Below are positions 42,697 through 52,200 of a DNA stretch of 64,000 nucleotides, piece by piece. Under the pieces are notes generated by a model, which made no database searches, had not been told where the DNA came from, and worked only from the letters and a program-made list of their open reading frames with translations. The position numbers and the translations under genes are program-made. This DNA is from Myxococcus stipitatus (GTDB lineage: Bacteria; Myxococcota; Myxococcia; Myxococcales; Myxococcaceae). The stretch's first letter is position 1, and each line of letters opens with the position of its first letter. The stretch spans positions 1,550,001-1,614,000 of the forward strand of contig NZ_CP147913.1 in NCBI RefSeq assembly GCF_037414475.1. The letters are read 5' to 3'.

Positions 42697-43877
42697 CGCC
42701 CCACTCCTCGAGCCACCGCCTGGAGGAGGTCTTCCACCACGTCGTCGGGGTCCTCCAACCCCACCGAGACGCGGATGAGGCTCTCGCGGATGCCGGCCGC
42801 CTCGCGCTCCTCGGGCGTCATGCGGCGCGCGCTGGCGCTGGCCGCGTGCATCACCAACGTGCCCACGTCTCCCAGCGACGGCGCCGGCTTGCACACCTGG
42901 AGCGCCTCCAGGAAGCGCATCGCCTCGGGGCGTCCGGCGCCTCGGATTTCAAAGGCCACCATGGGCCCACCGTCGTGAAGCACCTCGCGGGCCACCGCGT
43001 GGTCCGGGTGCGACGGCAGGCCCGGGTAGATGACACGCTCCAGGAGCGTGGACTCCGCGAGGCGCCGCGCGACATGGGCCGCGTGTTCCGCATGGGCCTG
43101 CATGCGCACCGGCAGCGTGCGCAGGCCGCGCAAGGTGAGCCACGCCTCGAAGGGGCCCAGCACATCTCCCGTCAGGATTCGCGCCGAGCGCAGCACCTCG
43201 ATGCGAGCGCGCGAGCCGCTCACGGTGCCGCCCAACGCGTCGCTGTGCCCGTTGAGCCACTTGCTGGTGGACTGCACCGCGTAGTCCGCGCCGAGCGCCA
43301 ACGCGCGCTGCCCCGTGGGCGACGGGAAGGTCGCATCCACGGCGAAGGCCGCGCCCACGTCCCGGCACGCCTTCGCGAGCAGCCGCAGGTCCGCCACGCG
43401 CAGCAACGGGTTGGTGATGCTCTCGGCCAGCACCATGCGGGGCTTGAGCTCACGGATGCGCGCATCCATCCCCGCGTCCGACAGCTTCAGCGCGTGCAGC
43501 TCCACGCCCAGCGTGGCGCACAGGTTCTTGTAGAGCGCCCGCGTGACGCCGTAGCCGTCCGCGGGCATCACCAGCCTGTCGCCGGACTTGAAGCCCTGCG
43601 CCTCGAAGAGCGAGCGCAGCGCGGCCATGCCACTGGCATAGGCCACACACGCCTCGGCGCCCTCGAGCGCCGCCACGGCCTCCTCGAGCAGCGTCGTGTT
43701 GGGGGCGCTGATGCGGGCGTAGGCGTAGTCCTTGCCGTCCAGCGCGCCGTCCAGGTCGTCACTGCTGTCGAACCAGCTCACCGCCGACACGGAGACGGGC
43801 GGAGAGATGGGGACGGCTCGGCTGCCCGTCAGCCGCGTCCCGGCATGCACCGCCAGGGTCTTCTGCTTCGTGCTCAT
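42693..43877 (-). CDS. Cys/Met metabolism PLP enzyme (cystathionine gamma-synthase/lyase family)
   Basis: 394 residues. Family marks: PPVSVSAVSWFDSSDD, Y-A-R-I-S-x-P-N-T (YARISAPNTTLLEEAVAALE), AYASGMAALRSLFE, AVDATFPSPTGQRAL and the PLP Lys in QSTSKWLNGHSDALGG. C-terminal LIRVSVGLEDPDDVVEDL. The family spans cystathionine synthase/lyase, O-acetylhomoserine sulfhydrylase and methionine gamma-lyase. The Tyr before the lysine motif is replaced, so the reaction type is not fixed. A hairpin and a perfect palindrome lie upstream, between it and trxB. Confidence 0.88.
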   Translation of the reverse strand: MSTKQKTLAVHAGTRLTGSRAVPISPPVSVSAVSWFDSSDDLDGALDGKDYAYARISAPNTTLLEEAVAALEGAEACVAYASGMAALRSLFEAQGFKSGDRLVMPADGYGVTRALYKNLCATLGVELHALKLSDAGMDARIRELKPRMVLAESITNPLLRVADLRLLAKACRDVGAAFAVDATFPSPTGQRALALGADYAVQSTSKWLNGHSDALGGTVSGSRARIEVLRSARILTGDVLGPFEAWLTLRGLRTLPVRMQAHAEHAAHVARRLAESTLLERVIYPGLPSHPDHAVAREVLHDGGPMVAFEIRGAGRPEAMRFLEALQVCKPAPSLGDVGTLVMHAASASARRMTPEEREAAGIRESLIRVSVGLEDPDDVVEDLLQAVARGVGR

Positions 43878-43891
43878 GGGGGTCCTGGGAA

Positions 43892-43935
43892 GGCCGGCCC
43901 GCCCAGGAGAGGCGGACCGGCCCGAAGCATGCTTC
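43892..43935 (-). promoter_or_regulatory. Strong hairpin plus perfect palindrome upstream of the PLP enzyme gene
   Basis: On the message strand GGCCGG-T-CCGCC-TCTCCTG-GGCGG-G-CCGGCC (43892-43922) forms 6 + 5 bp around a 7-nt loop, 14 nt before the ATG at 43877. Next to it lies the perfect 12-bp palindrome GAAGCATGCTTC (43924-43935). It could terminate trxB or control the downstream gene. Confidence 0.5.
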
Positions 43936-43952
43936 ACGCGGCGGCGAGCGGG

Positions 43953-44918
43953 CTACTCGCCCTCTTCAATCAGCCACCGCTCCGCGTCGATGGCCGCCAT
44001 GCAGCCGGTACCCGCGGCGGTGATGGCCTGCCGGTAGTAGCTGTCCTGCACATCGCCACAAGCGAAGACGCCCGGGATGTTGGTGCGGGTGGAGCCGGGC
44101 ACCGTCTTGAGGTAGCCGCTCTGGTGCGTCTCCAGGATGCCCTGGAACAGCTCCGTGTTGGGCGTGTGGCCAATGGCCACGAACAGGCCCGTGGCCGTGA
44201 GCAGCTGGCTGTCGCCCGTCTTGAGGTTGCGCACCACCGCGCCCGTCATCCCCTTCTCGTTGCCCATGACCTCCTCGACCGCGGAGTTCCACAGGAAGGA
44301 GATCTTGGGATTCTTGAGCGCGCGCTCCTGCATCACCTTCGACGCGCGCAGCGTGTCGCGGCGGTGGATGAGGGTGACGTGCTTGACGATTTTCGCCAGG
44401 TACGTGGCCTCTTCCATGGCCGTGTCACCGCCGCCCACGACGATGACCTCCTGGTTCTTGAAGAACGCGCCGTCGCAGGTGGCGCACGCGGACACGCCCC
44501 GGTTCTTGTACTTGTCCTCGCCCTTGACGCCCAGCCACTTGGCGGTGGCGCCAGTGGAGATGATGACCGTCTCGGAGCGAACGCGGATGCCGCTCTCGCT
44601 CTCGATGAGGAACGGGCGCTGGCTGAAGTCCACCTTCACCACGTTTTCCATGTGGATGACCGTGCCGAAGCGCTCCGCCTGCTTCTGGAAGCGCTCCATC
44701 AGCTCCGGGCCGGTGATGGCCTCCGGAAAGCCGGGGTAGTTCTCCACGTCCGTCGTCACCATCAGTTGCCCGCCAGGCACGCGCTGGGGGTGCTCCAGCG
44801 TGGGACCGCCGGCGAACACCACCGGCTCCAGGTTGGCGCGCGCGGCATAGATGGCCGCGGTGTAGCCCGCCGGCCCCGAGCCGATGATGGTCACCTTGTT
44901 GATCTTCTCCTCCGCCAC
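43953..44918 (-). CDS. trxB: Thioredoxin reductase
   Basis: 321 residues. FAD loop TIIGSGPAGYTAAIYAARAN, ENYPGFPEAITGPELM, redox CATCDGAFF, NADPH loop VVGGGDTAMEEATYLAKI, HRRDTLRASKVM and GVFACGDVQDSYYRQAITAA + GTGCMAA. It reduces thioredoxin with NADPH. GTG 44918, with GGAGGA upstream, gives VAEEKINKVTIIGSG. It diverges from the cyclic-nucleotide gene with 76 bp between. Confidence 0.96.
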   Translation of the reverse strand: MAEEKINKVTIIGSGPAGYTAAIYAARANLEPVVFAGGPTLEHPQRVPGGQLMVTTDVENYPGFPEAITGPELMERFQKQAERFGTVIHMENVVKVDFSQRPFLIESESGIRVRSETVIISTGATAKWLGVKGEDKYKNRGVSACATCDGAFFKNQEVIVVGGGDTAMEEATYLAKIVKHVTLIHRRDTLRASKVMQERALKNPKISFLWNSAVEEVMGNEKGMTGAVVRNLKTGDSQLLTATGLFVAIGHTPNTELFQGILETHQSGYLKTVPGSTRTNIPGVFACGDVQDSYYRQAITAAGTGCMAAIDAERWLIEEGE

Positions 44919-44994
44919 GGGTGACTCCTCCCTCTTCCTCGTTGAGGCCGCAAGGTACCAGAGGCCCTCGGGCACGTGATACGAAGCTGGCCTC

Positions 44995-45453
44995 ATGGAT
45001 GCCGAGCTCCTCAGAAAGGTTGCGCTGTTCGAGGGTTTGACCCAGGGCCAGCTCGCCAAGGTGGCTCAGCTCGGCCACACCAGGGACTACCCGGCGGGCG
45101 CTTTCCTCTTCCGCGAGGGGGAGACCGGCCAGGAGATGTTCGTCATCGCCCAGGGCAAGGTCCGCATCTCCAAGTCCGTCCCCGGAATTGGCGAGGAGGC
45201 GCTCGCCATCCTGGAGCCCGGCCAGTACTTCGGTGAGATGGCGGTAATCGAGGACTCGCCCCGCTCCGCGGACGCCATCGCCCATGTCTCCTGCTCGGTG
45301 TGGGCCATGGAACGCTCGAAGCTGGACCAGTTGATGTTCACCGACAAGGACCTGGCGTACGTGCTGCTGTGGACGTTCGTCCGGACGCTGAGCGAGCGGC
45401 TTCGCGAGACGAACGACAAGATCAAGGCGTTCTTCGCCATCTCCCGCTTCTGA
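44995..45453 (+). CDS. Stand-alone cyclic nucleotide-binding domain protein
   Basis: 152 residues: one cNMP-binding fold (about 10-125) and a helix. Phosphate-binding cassette YFGEMAVIEDSPRSADAIA matches F-G-E-x-A-(x)n-R-x-A. The Crp-type winged helix is absent. So it binds cAMP or another cyclic nucleotide but must act through a partner; the C-terminal helix ERLRETNDKIKAF may dimerise. It is divergent from trxB. Confidence 0.9.
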   Translation: MDAELLRKVALFEGLTQGQLAKVAQLGHTRDYPAGAFLFREGETGQEMFVIAQGKVRISKSVPGIGEEALAILEPGQYFGEMAVIEDSPRSADAIAHVSCSVWAMERSKLDQLMFTDKDLAYVLLWTFVRTLSERLRETNDKIKAFFAISRF

Positions 45454-45637
45454 GCCGGCCCAGCGTCCGAGCATCCACGGGCCGCGGCTCTCGCCCCCCA
45501 AGACACGGGGTGGTGTCGCGGTGCCCGTCCAGCGAATGGGCTGCTCGCGGGTGGAGGTGGATGGGCGGCCTTCTCGCTCCAGGTAGAGACAGCGGGCACA
45601 CGCATTGCTCAACCGCCGCGCCGGGAAGGTGGGCGGG

Positions 45638-46405
45638 ATGGAGTGGAGCATGGGCGAGGCGTGGGCGGACGAGGAGCCAGCGGCGGTGCGGGCCGCTGGG
45701 AGCGTGGAACAGACCCGGGAGCGGATCTTCCGATTGGGCGCGCAGGCGCTCTCGGACCCGGAGCTGTTGTGTGTCGCGTGGGGCGCATCGGCCCGGGCGA
45801 CAGGCGCGAAGCAGGAAGCCGAAGCGCTCTTGAACCGCTGCGGCGGACTCAAGGCGCTCCTGCAAGCCGAACCGATGGAGCTCAAGGGCCTGCCGGGAAT
45901 GGGGCCACGCCGGGCGGCGCAGGTGCTGGCGGCGATGGAGCTGGGCCGCCGTGCGCAGCGGACGTTGGACCGCAGGCCTCGGCTGCGCACGGCGCGGGAG
46001 ATTCACGCGTACCTGATGCCGGTGCTGGGCGCGCTGCGGCGCGAGGTCTTCCACGTGTTGTGCTTCAACGCGCGCAACGTGCTGGTGCATGACATCCGGG
46101 TCGCCGAGGGCACCATGAACACGTGCCCGGTGGACCCTCGGGAGGTCTTCGCCGCGGCGCTGGTGTCCCGGGCCACGGCCATCGTGCTGGCGCACAACCA
46201 CCCATCGGGAGACCCGGAGCCCAGCGTCCAGGACGTGGGCCTGACGCGGCACCTCATCGCGGGGGCGCGGCTCATCAACGTCAAGGTGTTGGACCATCTG
46301 GTGGTGGGCGACGGGGCCTTCGTGTCGATGCTGGAGCGAGGGCTGCTTCCGGAGCCGGAGCGAGGGACGGCGTGGGAATGGAACGCGGCGCAAGGAGGTG
46401 GCTGA
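45638..46405 (+). CDS. radC: RadC-family JAB-domain protein
   Basis: 255 residues. N-terminal helix-hairpin-helix (LKGLPGMGPRRAAQVLAAME), C-terminal JAB/MPN metallopeptidase-like domain with ALVSRATAIVLAHNHPSGDP + EPSVQD (H-x-H-P-S-G-x(5)-S-x(2)-D zinc site). RadC proteins were linked to recombinational repair but the molecular activity is unsettled. Start at ATG 45638 (MEWSMGEAW) is tentative; ATG 45650 also has GGAG before it. The 184 bp upstream show nothing else. Confidence 0.9.
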   Translation: MEWSMGEAWADEEPAAVRAAGSVEQTRERIFRLGAQALSDPELLCVAWGASARATGAKQEAEALLNRCGGLKALLQAEPMELKGLPGMGPRRAAQVLAAMELGRRAQRTLDRRPRLRTAREIHAYLMPVLGALRREVFHVLCFNARNVLVHDIRVAEGTMNTCPVDPREVFAAALVSRATAIVLAHNHPSGDPEPSVQDVGLTRHLIAGARLINVKVLDHLVVGDGAFVSMLERGLLPEPERGTAWEWNAAQGGG

Positions 46406-46407
46406 GG

Positions 46408-46650
46408 ATGGGGTGCCTGGTGGGGATGGTGCAGGTGGAGCTGCTCGAGGACACGCGGGCGCAGGTGGTGAGGCTGGAGACCGGGCAGGCCTGCACGGTG
46501 GAGCGAGAGGCCTTGCCCTCGGAGGCGCGCGAGGGAGACGTGGTGGTGGATGGCCGGAGGGAACCAGAGGCGACGGCGCTGAGGGTGCTCGAGGTCGCGA
46601 TGAAGCGGGCCCGCCTGGCTGTCCCGGTACCGCCGGGGCTCGAGCTGTGA
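46408..46650 (+). CDS. Small DUF3006-like protein
   Basis: 80 residues. A strong AGGAGGT precedes ATG 46408. Sequence MVQVELLEDTRAQVVRLETG, then VEREALPSEAREGDVVVDGR resembles DUF3006 beta-barrel proteins. The C-terminus is Ala/Pro-rich. Only 2 bp separate it from radC, and recQ follows after 42 bp. No enzyme motif is seen. Confidence 0.7.
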   Translation: MGCLVGMVQVELLEDTRAQVVRLETGQACTVEREALPSEAREGDVVVDGRREPEATALRVLEVAMKRARLAVPVPPGLEL

Positions 46651-46692
46651 GGTGGAACGGGGGGCCGTGTTTCCGTTGACGGCCGGTCCAGG

Positions 46693-48786
46693 ATGGTGAA
46701 CATGCGAGCGATGCCGTTGGCCCTGCCCTATTTCGAACAAGCCCAGCAGGGCCTGGTGCGCCACTTCGGCCTGGCACAGTTTCGTCCGGGCCAGGCCGAG
46801 GTCATCTCCACGGTCCTGAGCGGGCGCAACACCGTGGTGGTGATGCCCACGGGCGCGGGCAAGAGCCTGTGCTACCAGCTTCCGGCCACGCTGCTGCCGG
46901 GGTTGACGCTGGTGGTGTCTCCACTGATTGCGCTGATGAAGGACCAGGTGGAGCAGCTCACGGCGCGAGGCATCTCCGCGACGTTCATCAACTCCTCACT
47001 GTCGGACCTGGAGCGCGCGGAGCGGATGCGCCGGCTGCGCGCAGGGGAGTACAAGCTGCTGTACGTGGCGCCCGAACGGTTCCGGAGCGCGAGTTTCGTC
47101 CAGACAGTCATGGACGTGGGCGTGGACCTGTTCGCGGTGGACGAGGCGCACTGCATCTCCCAGTGGGGCCACGACTTCCGGCCGGACTACGCGCAGTTGG
47201 GACAGGTGCGAAAGCGGCTGCGCCCGCCGCGCACGGTGGCGCTCACCGCGACGGCAACACCTGAGGTTCGCGCGGACATCGTCCGGGTGTTGTTGATGAA
47301 GGAGCCCCGGGAGTTCGCCATGGGGTTCGACCGGCCCAACCTCTTCCTCGGCAAGCAGGAGGTGGGCGGAGACACGGACCGGCACGAGGCCTGCGCGCGG
47401 CTGGCGGCGCTGGGAGGCAGCGGCATCATCTACTGCTCGACGCGCCGCGCGTCGGAGGGGGTCTTCTCGGAGCTGCATGGCCGGGGCGTGAAGGCGGTGC
47501 TGTACCACGCGGGCATGGACGACGACGCGAGGCGGCGGGCCCAGGACACCTTCATGTCCACGAAGGACGCGGTGGCGGTGGCCACCAATGCGTTCGGCAT
47601 GGGCATCGACAAGCCCGACATCCGCTTCGTCGCCCACGCCAACATCCCCCGGGCGGTGGAGGCCTACTACCAGGAGATTGGCCGAGCGGGCCGCGACGGC
47701 GGCGAGGCGCGGGCGGTGCTGCTGTTCAACCACTCGGACGTCTACACGCAGGAGCGGCTCATCCAGGGCAGCCACCCGTCGGAGGCGGTCCTCGCGGATG
47801 TGTGGGGCGTGCTCCAGACGGTGGAGGAGTTCGAGCGGGGCGTGCATGTGCTCGCGGGCATGGTGAACGCCAGCGAGTTCGAGGTCTCCGCCGCGGTGCG
47901 CATCTTCGAGCGCGCGGGGAAGCTGGAGCGAGGCAACCGCGGCGAGGGAGCGCACGGGGTGATGCTGACGGAGAAGGCCCAGGGTGCCCATCCGCATGCG
48001 GCGGACGCACAGCGGTTGTTGAAGTCGCTGCTGGAGACCTTTCCCGTGGGGCGGCAGGCCACCACGGAGTTGACCATCCTCGCCAGGCGCATCGGGATGA
48101 CGGTGGATGAGGTGCGGCACGCGCTGGGCCTGTTGGAGAAGTCAGGCGTGGTGAAGGTGCGAAGGCCTTTTTCCGGACGCTCCATCCGGGCCCTTGCGCG
48201 CCTCCCCTTCCGCGAGCTGGGCATGGACCTGCGCCACGTGCGCGAGCAGGAGCGGCAGAACCTCCAGCTCCTGCGGCGGATGACGGACTACGCCTATGCG
48301 GACCGGGAGCAGCGCTGCCGGCGGCGGAGCGTCCTGCACTACTTCGGGCAGGAGGATGTGGAGTCCTCGTGCGGCAACTGCGACGTCTGCGCGCCGGCGA
48401 AGATGCCGGTGCTGTTGTCCGGCGGACCGTCCGCGTCGCGGGCCCGGGCCACCGCCGCCGCGGCGCCCGTGACGAACTACAGCGAGCTGGCCTCGACGGA
48501 GCTGCGGCGCTGGCGCAAGGAGCTGTCGAAGGACCTGGGCGTCGCCCCCTTCATCATCTTCAACGATGCGACGCTCCTGGGACTCGCCGCGGCATTGCCC
48601 ATCGACAGGGAGGGCTTCCTCACGGTGAAGGGCACGGGCGAGAGCCGCTGGGAGCGGTTTGGCCCCAAGGTGGTGGAAATCTGCCTCATGGCTCGGGCCG
48701 CGGGGCATGAGCCCCAGGCCATGCCCATGGCCGTGAGCAAGGCACGCCAGCCTCGCATCCGCCGCGCGGTGGGCTCCGACGGATGA
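46693..48786 (+). CDS. recQ: RecQ-type ATP-dependent DNA helicase
   Basis: 697 residues. SF2 motifs: FRPGQAEVISTVLSG (motif 0), VMPTGAGKSLCYQLPA, VDEAHCISQWGHDFRPDY, ALTATATPEV, STRRASEGVF and QEIGRAGRDG. RQC zinc site CRRRSVLHYFGQEDVESSCG + NCDVC. HRDC near 600-670: ELRRWRKELSKDLGVAPFII, DATLLGLAAALPIDREGFL. It unwinds recombination and replication intermediates 3' to 5'. ATG 46702 is an alternative start. The third gene of a radC-x-recQ cluster. Confidence 0.96.
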   Translation: MVNMRAMPLALPYFEQAQQGLVRHFGLAQFRPGQAEVISTVLSGRNTVVVMPTGAGKSLCYQLPATLLPGLTLVVSPLIALMKDQVEQLTARGISATFINSSLSDLERAERMRRLRAGEYKLLYVAPERFRSASFVQTVMDVGVDLFAVDEAHCISQWGHDFRPDYAQLGQVRKRLRPPRTVALTATATPEVRADIVRVLLMKEPREFAMGFDRPNLFLGKQEVGGDTDRHEACARLAALGGSGIIYCSTRRASEGVFSELHGRGVKAVLYHAGMDDDARRRAQDTFMSTKDAVAVATNAFGMGIDKPDIRFVAHANIPRAVEAYYQEIGRAGRDGGEARAVLLFNHSDVYTQERLIQGSHPSEAVLADVWGVLQTVEEFERGVHVLAGMVNASEFEVSAAVRIFERAGKLERGNRGEGAHGVMLTEKAQGAHPHAADAQRLLKSLLETFPVGRQATTELTILARRIGMTVDEVRHALGLLEKSGVVKVRRPFSGRSIRALARLPFRELGMDLRHVREQERQNLQLLRRMTDYAYADREQRCRRRSVLHYFGQEDVESSCGNCDVCAPAKMPVLLSGGPSASRARATAAAAPVTNYSELASTELRRWRKELSKDLGVAPFIIFNDATLLGLAAALPIDREGFLTVKGTGESRWERFGPKVVEICLMARAAGHEPQAMPMAVSKARQPRIRRAVGSDG

Positions 48787-48821
48787 GGATGAGATGAGTC
48801 CCACCCAGGGGTGGACGGGAT

Positions 48822-49199
48822 TCAGCGCCCGCGGCGCAGCGCGGCCCGCGCGATGAAATAGCGCAGCGTCCCCATGAGGGTGCCCACGACGAGCGCGAGC
48901 AGGAAGATGACCACCACGGTGGTGAAGCCGAAGATGAGGCGCACCCCGAACTCGGAGATGCGCCCGTTGAAGAAGGCCGTGCGCAGCGGCTCCATCGCGC
49001 CCGTGAGCTCCAAGGCCCGTGCGGGCAGGGAGTCCAGCGACAGCGACAGCCGCTGGAGGAAGCGCGAGGGGAACATGCGCAGCGCGATTTCCACCACGAC
49101 GCCCACCAGCAGGTAGAGCACCGACAGCAGGAACGCGTTGCCCCACATGATGCGCAGCAGCGGGGACTCGGGCCCCGAGCCGGAGGGAGGTGTCGTCAC
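48822..49199 (-). CDS. Small two-helix membrane protein
   Basis: 125 residues with two hydrophobic spans (about 18-40, GNAFLLSVLYLLVGVVVEIA; and 89-112, LIFGFTTVVVIFLLALVVGT). The Ser/Pro N-terminus and Arg-rich C-terminus (RYFIARAALRRGR) suggest cytoplasmic ends. No family recognised. GTG 49199 begins 1 bp after the stop of the giant TPR gene, so it is co-translated and perhaps an assembly partner. Confidence 0.8.
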   Translation of the reverse strand: MTTPPSGSGPESPLLRIMWGNAFLLSVLYLLVGVVVEIALRMFPSRFLQRLSLSLDSLPARALELTGAMEPLRTAFFNGRISEFGVRLIFGFTTVVVIFLLALVVGTLMGTLRYFIARAALRRGR

Positions 49200-49200
49200 G

Positions 49201-52200
49201 CTAACGAGCCGCCTTCTTCTTGAGGGACGGCAGGGCCTTCTTCACTCGCGGCGCATCCTCGCTGCCCCCGGCCAATCGGAGGAAGGCCTCATACGCGTCC
49301 ACGGCCCGACCCAGCTCCGCTGACTCCCGGACGAGCACATCCGCCAGCGCCAGATAGGCGGGCCCATCCGTGGGCTCCAGCTCCACCGCCTTCAAGAGCG
49401 CCGTCTTCGCCGCCGCCTCCTGCTTCTGCTTGAGGGCCACCATGCCCAGCGCAAGGTAGGAACGGCCCTCATACGGGGCCAGCCGAACCGCCTCGTCCGC
49501 GGCGGACCGGGCCTCCTTCAGGGCACCCGCGCCCAGGAGGACGCGGGCCATGGCGGCCTGGGCGAAGGCCTTGTCCCAGGTGGTGGGGGCTCGCGAGGCC
49601 AGATCCTCCAGGGTGCGCGCCACGGCGCGGCCCCCGCTCGGGAGCTGCGCGTAGAACTCGCCCACCCGTCCACAGGTGGCATCTGGGCCTTCCCGGCGAG
49701 CCGCCGCGAAGGCCGCGTCCGCGTTGTCCACATTGCCCTGCCGGAGGAACGCGTGGGCAATCTCACAGAAGGTGTCCGGGTCCTTCGGGTCCAGCTTGTT
49801 GGCGCGCTCCAACGCGGAGAACCCGCCCTTCGCGTCGCCCGCGCCGAAGAGGATGGCGGCGCGCAGCCGGTGCGACTCCGCGTCGTCCGGGGCCAGCTTC
49901 GCAGCACGCCCCGCGGCGCCTTCCGCTTCCTTGCGGCGTCCGGAATGGAAGAGGGCCAGCGCGAAGCCCTTCTGCGCGGCGGCGCTGCCTGGGTTGTCGA
50001 GCTGCCACGCCTCGAACTGCTTGAGGGCCTCGGGGGTGCGGCCCAGCGCCAGCAGGGTACGGCCCAAGGCATCCCGCGCTTCGCCGTGCGCGCCGTTGCG
50101 CTCCACCGCCTGCGTCAGCGGCTTGAGCGCCATGTCCGGCAGCCCTCGCGACAGGAGCAAGCGGCCCAGGGAGCACGACGCCTCATAGTCGCGAGGGTTC
50201 TTCTGCGCCTCCTCGAACTGGGCCTGTGCCTTGTCGAGGGCACGCTCGCGCCAGTACAGCTGTCCCAGCGCCAGGCGCATGTCATTGCGCGGACGCTTCG
50301 AGGCGGCCAGGGCCTTCTCGAGCAGCTCGCGCGCCTGGGTGCCATTGCCCTCGGCGGAGTCAGCCAGGGCCAGGAGCGACAAGGCCTCCGGGGGGTAGCG
50401 CTCGTTGACGCGGGTTCGCGCCAGCTCCGAGCGCACACGCTTCCAGTCTCCCATACGGGCATGGGCGGTGGCTCGCACCAGGGCCACCTTGCGGCCGCCA
50501 TCGGCATCCAGGCGCGTCAGCACCTCGCGCTCGCGGTCCTTGTCCAGCAGCGTCCGGCCCAGTCCCTCGCGCGCTTCGTCGCTCTTGGGCTGGAGCTTCA
50601 GGGCCGCCTCGTACGCGGCCAGCGCCGCGTCCAGCTTCCCCGCCGCACGACTCGAGGCGCCCAGCGCGAGTTGGAAGTCGAACGCCAGCGCGCCTTGGGT
50701 TCCCTTCGAGAGCAGGGCTCGAGCCTCGTCGTACTTGCCCACGGCGGACAAGAGTTGCCCGTGCACCAGTTGCTGACGGGGCTTGAGGGCGGCGGGCAGC
50801 GCCGCGTCATCGGCCAGCGGGGCCACGTCCGAGAGCGCCTCGTCCAGGTCCTGCTCTTGCGCCAGTCGGGCCTCCGCCTGACCGATGCGCGCCAGGGGGT
50901 GCTTGGGGGACTTGGTGCGCGCCTTCGCGAACATCTCGATGGCCTGAGGGAAGTCCTCGGAGGCCAGGTAGTAGCCCCCCAGCGCCACCAGGGCACGGAC
51001 GTTGGAGGGCGAGGCTCTGAGCGCGCGGTCGAAGCGTTCGAGGGCCTTCTTCTCGTCCTTCGACGCCAGGAGCAGGGTCGCGGCGAGCGCGTGGACCTCG
51101 GAGCTCTCGTCGGTCGCGGCGAGCAGCGCGCGGCGGGCCGGCTCACGGCCTCGGTCATCGGCCACGAGGACGTTGGTGGTGAGAACCAGCCCCGGAGCCG
51201 CGTCCTTCACGCCGGGCTTCTCCAAGGCTTCGAGTGCCTTCCGGCGGTCCTCGGGGGACATGCCGTGGTCCGCGAAGAGCAGCGCATGTGTCCACGCGGT
51301 GAGCGCCCAGGCGCGGCTGCTGCTCTCGTCCATCTCCAGCGCGCTGCCGAGCTGCTGCAAGGCACCGTTCAGCGAGGCCCGCGTGTCCTGGACGACGAGG
51401 TCCTCGGCGCGAGCGAGCGCCTCGTTCAGCGTCTGCCCTCCCGAGGCCGCGCGAATGCGGAGGAAGCCGACGACGACGGTGACGAGCACCATCACCAGCG
51501 CCGCGGCACCGGCGATCTTGACGCCATTGCGCTTGATGAAGGAGGTCTTCGCGGCCTCTCGCGCCAGCTTCTGTCGGAGCTCCTTCTCGTAGGCGACGGT
51601 GAGGGCCTCGGTGTCCTGCTTGGGCTCGCCGGCCTTCGGCTTCGCCGTGGACCCGGTGGCCTCGGAGGCATCGGGAAGGTCGTCGAGCAGCGAGCGCTTG
51701 GAACCCGAGCCCCGCGCCGAGGACGCAACCCGGGCCGCCACAGGCGCGGCCCCCGTCGGCTCCACGGGCGGCAGGTCTCCCAGGAGTCCACCACTCGAGG
51801 CGGGAATCACCGGCTTCGCGGTGGTGAACTCGCTGGAGCGCAGCAACACGTCCTCTTCGGACTCAGCGGCGGAGGCCCCTGCCTCGGCCTCCCCCTCACC
51901 CGAGGACGCCTCGGTGTCGGGCGTCTGTCGCGAACCGTCCGCCGTCTGAGCGCCTTCTCCAGACGACGCGTCCGAGGAGGTCTCGAGCTCCGAACGGGCA
52001 GGCGCGCCGTCCTCCTCATCGGACAGCGACAGGTCGAGGGTCGGCAGCAACGCGCCGGGCGCCGTCCCCAGAACGGGAACCGGCCTGTCGATCAACCCCA
52101 GCGAAGAGCCCGACGACGTCCCTTCCGAAGAAAGCCCCAGGTCCACGTCATCCGACGTGTCGAGCGAACCCGCTCCAGTACCCGCGGCGCCGGAAGCCTC

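Noticed and set aside
42846-44924. Plus-strand frame of nearly 700 codons
   Set aside because: Antisense to the PLP enzyme and trxB genes, both of which have complete motifs.
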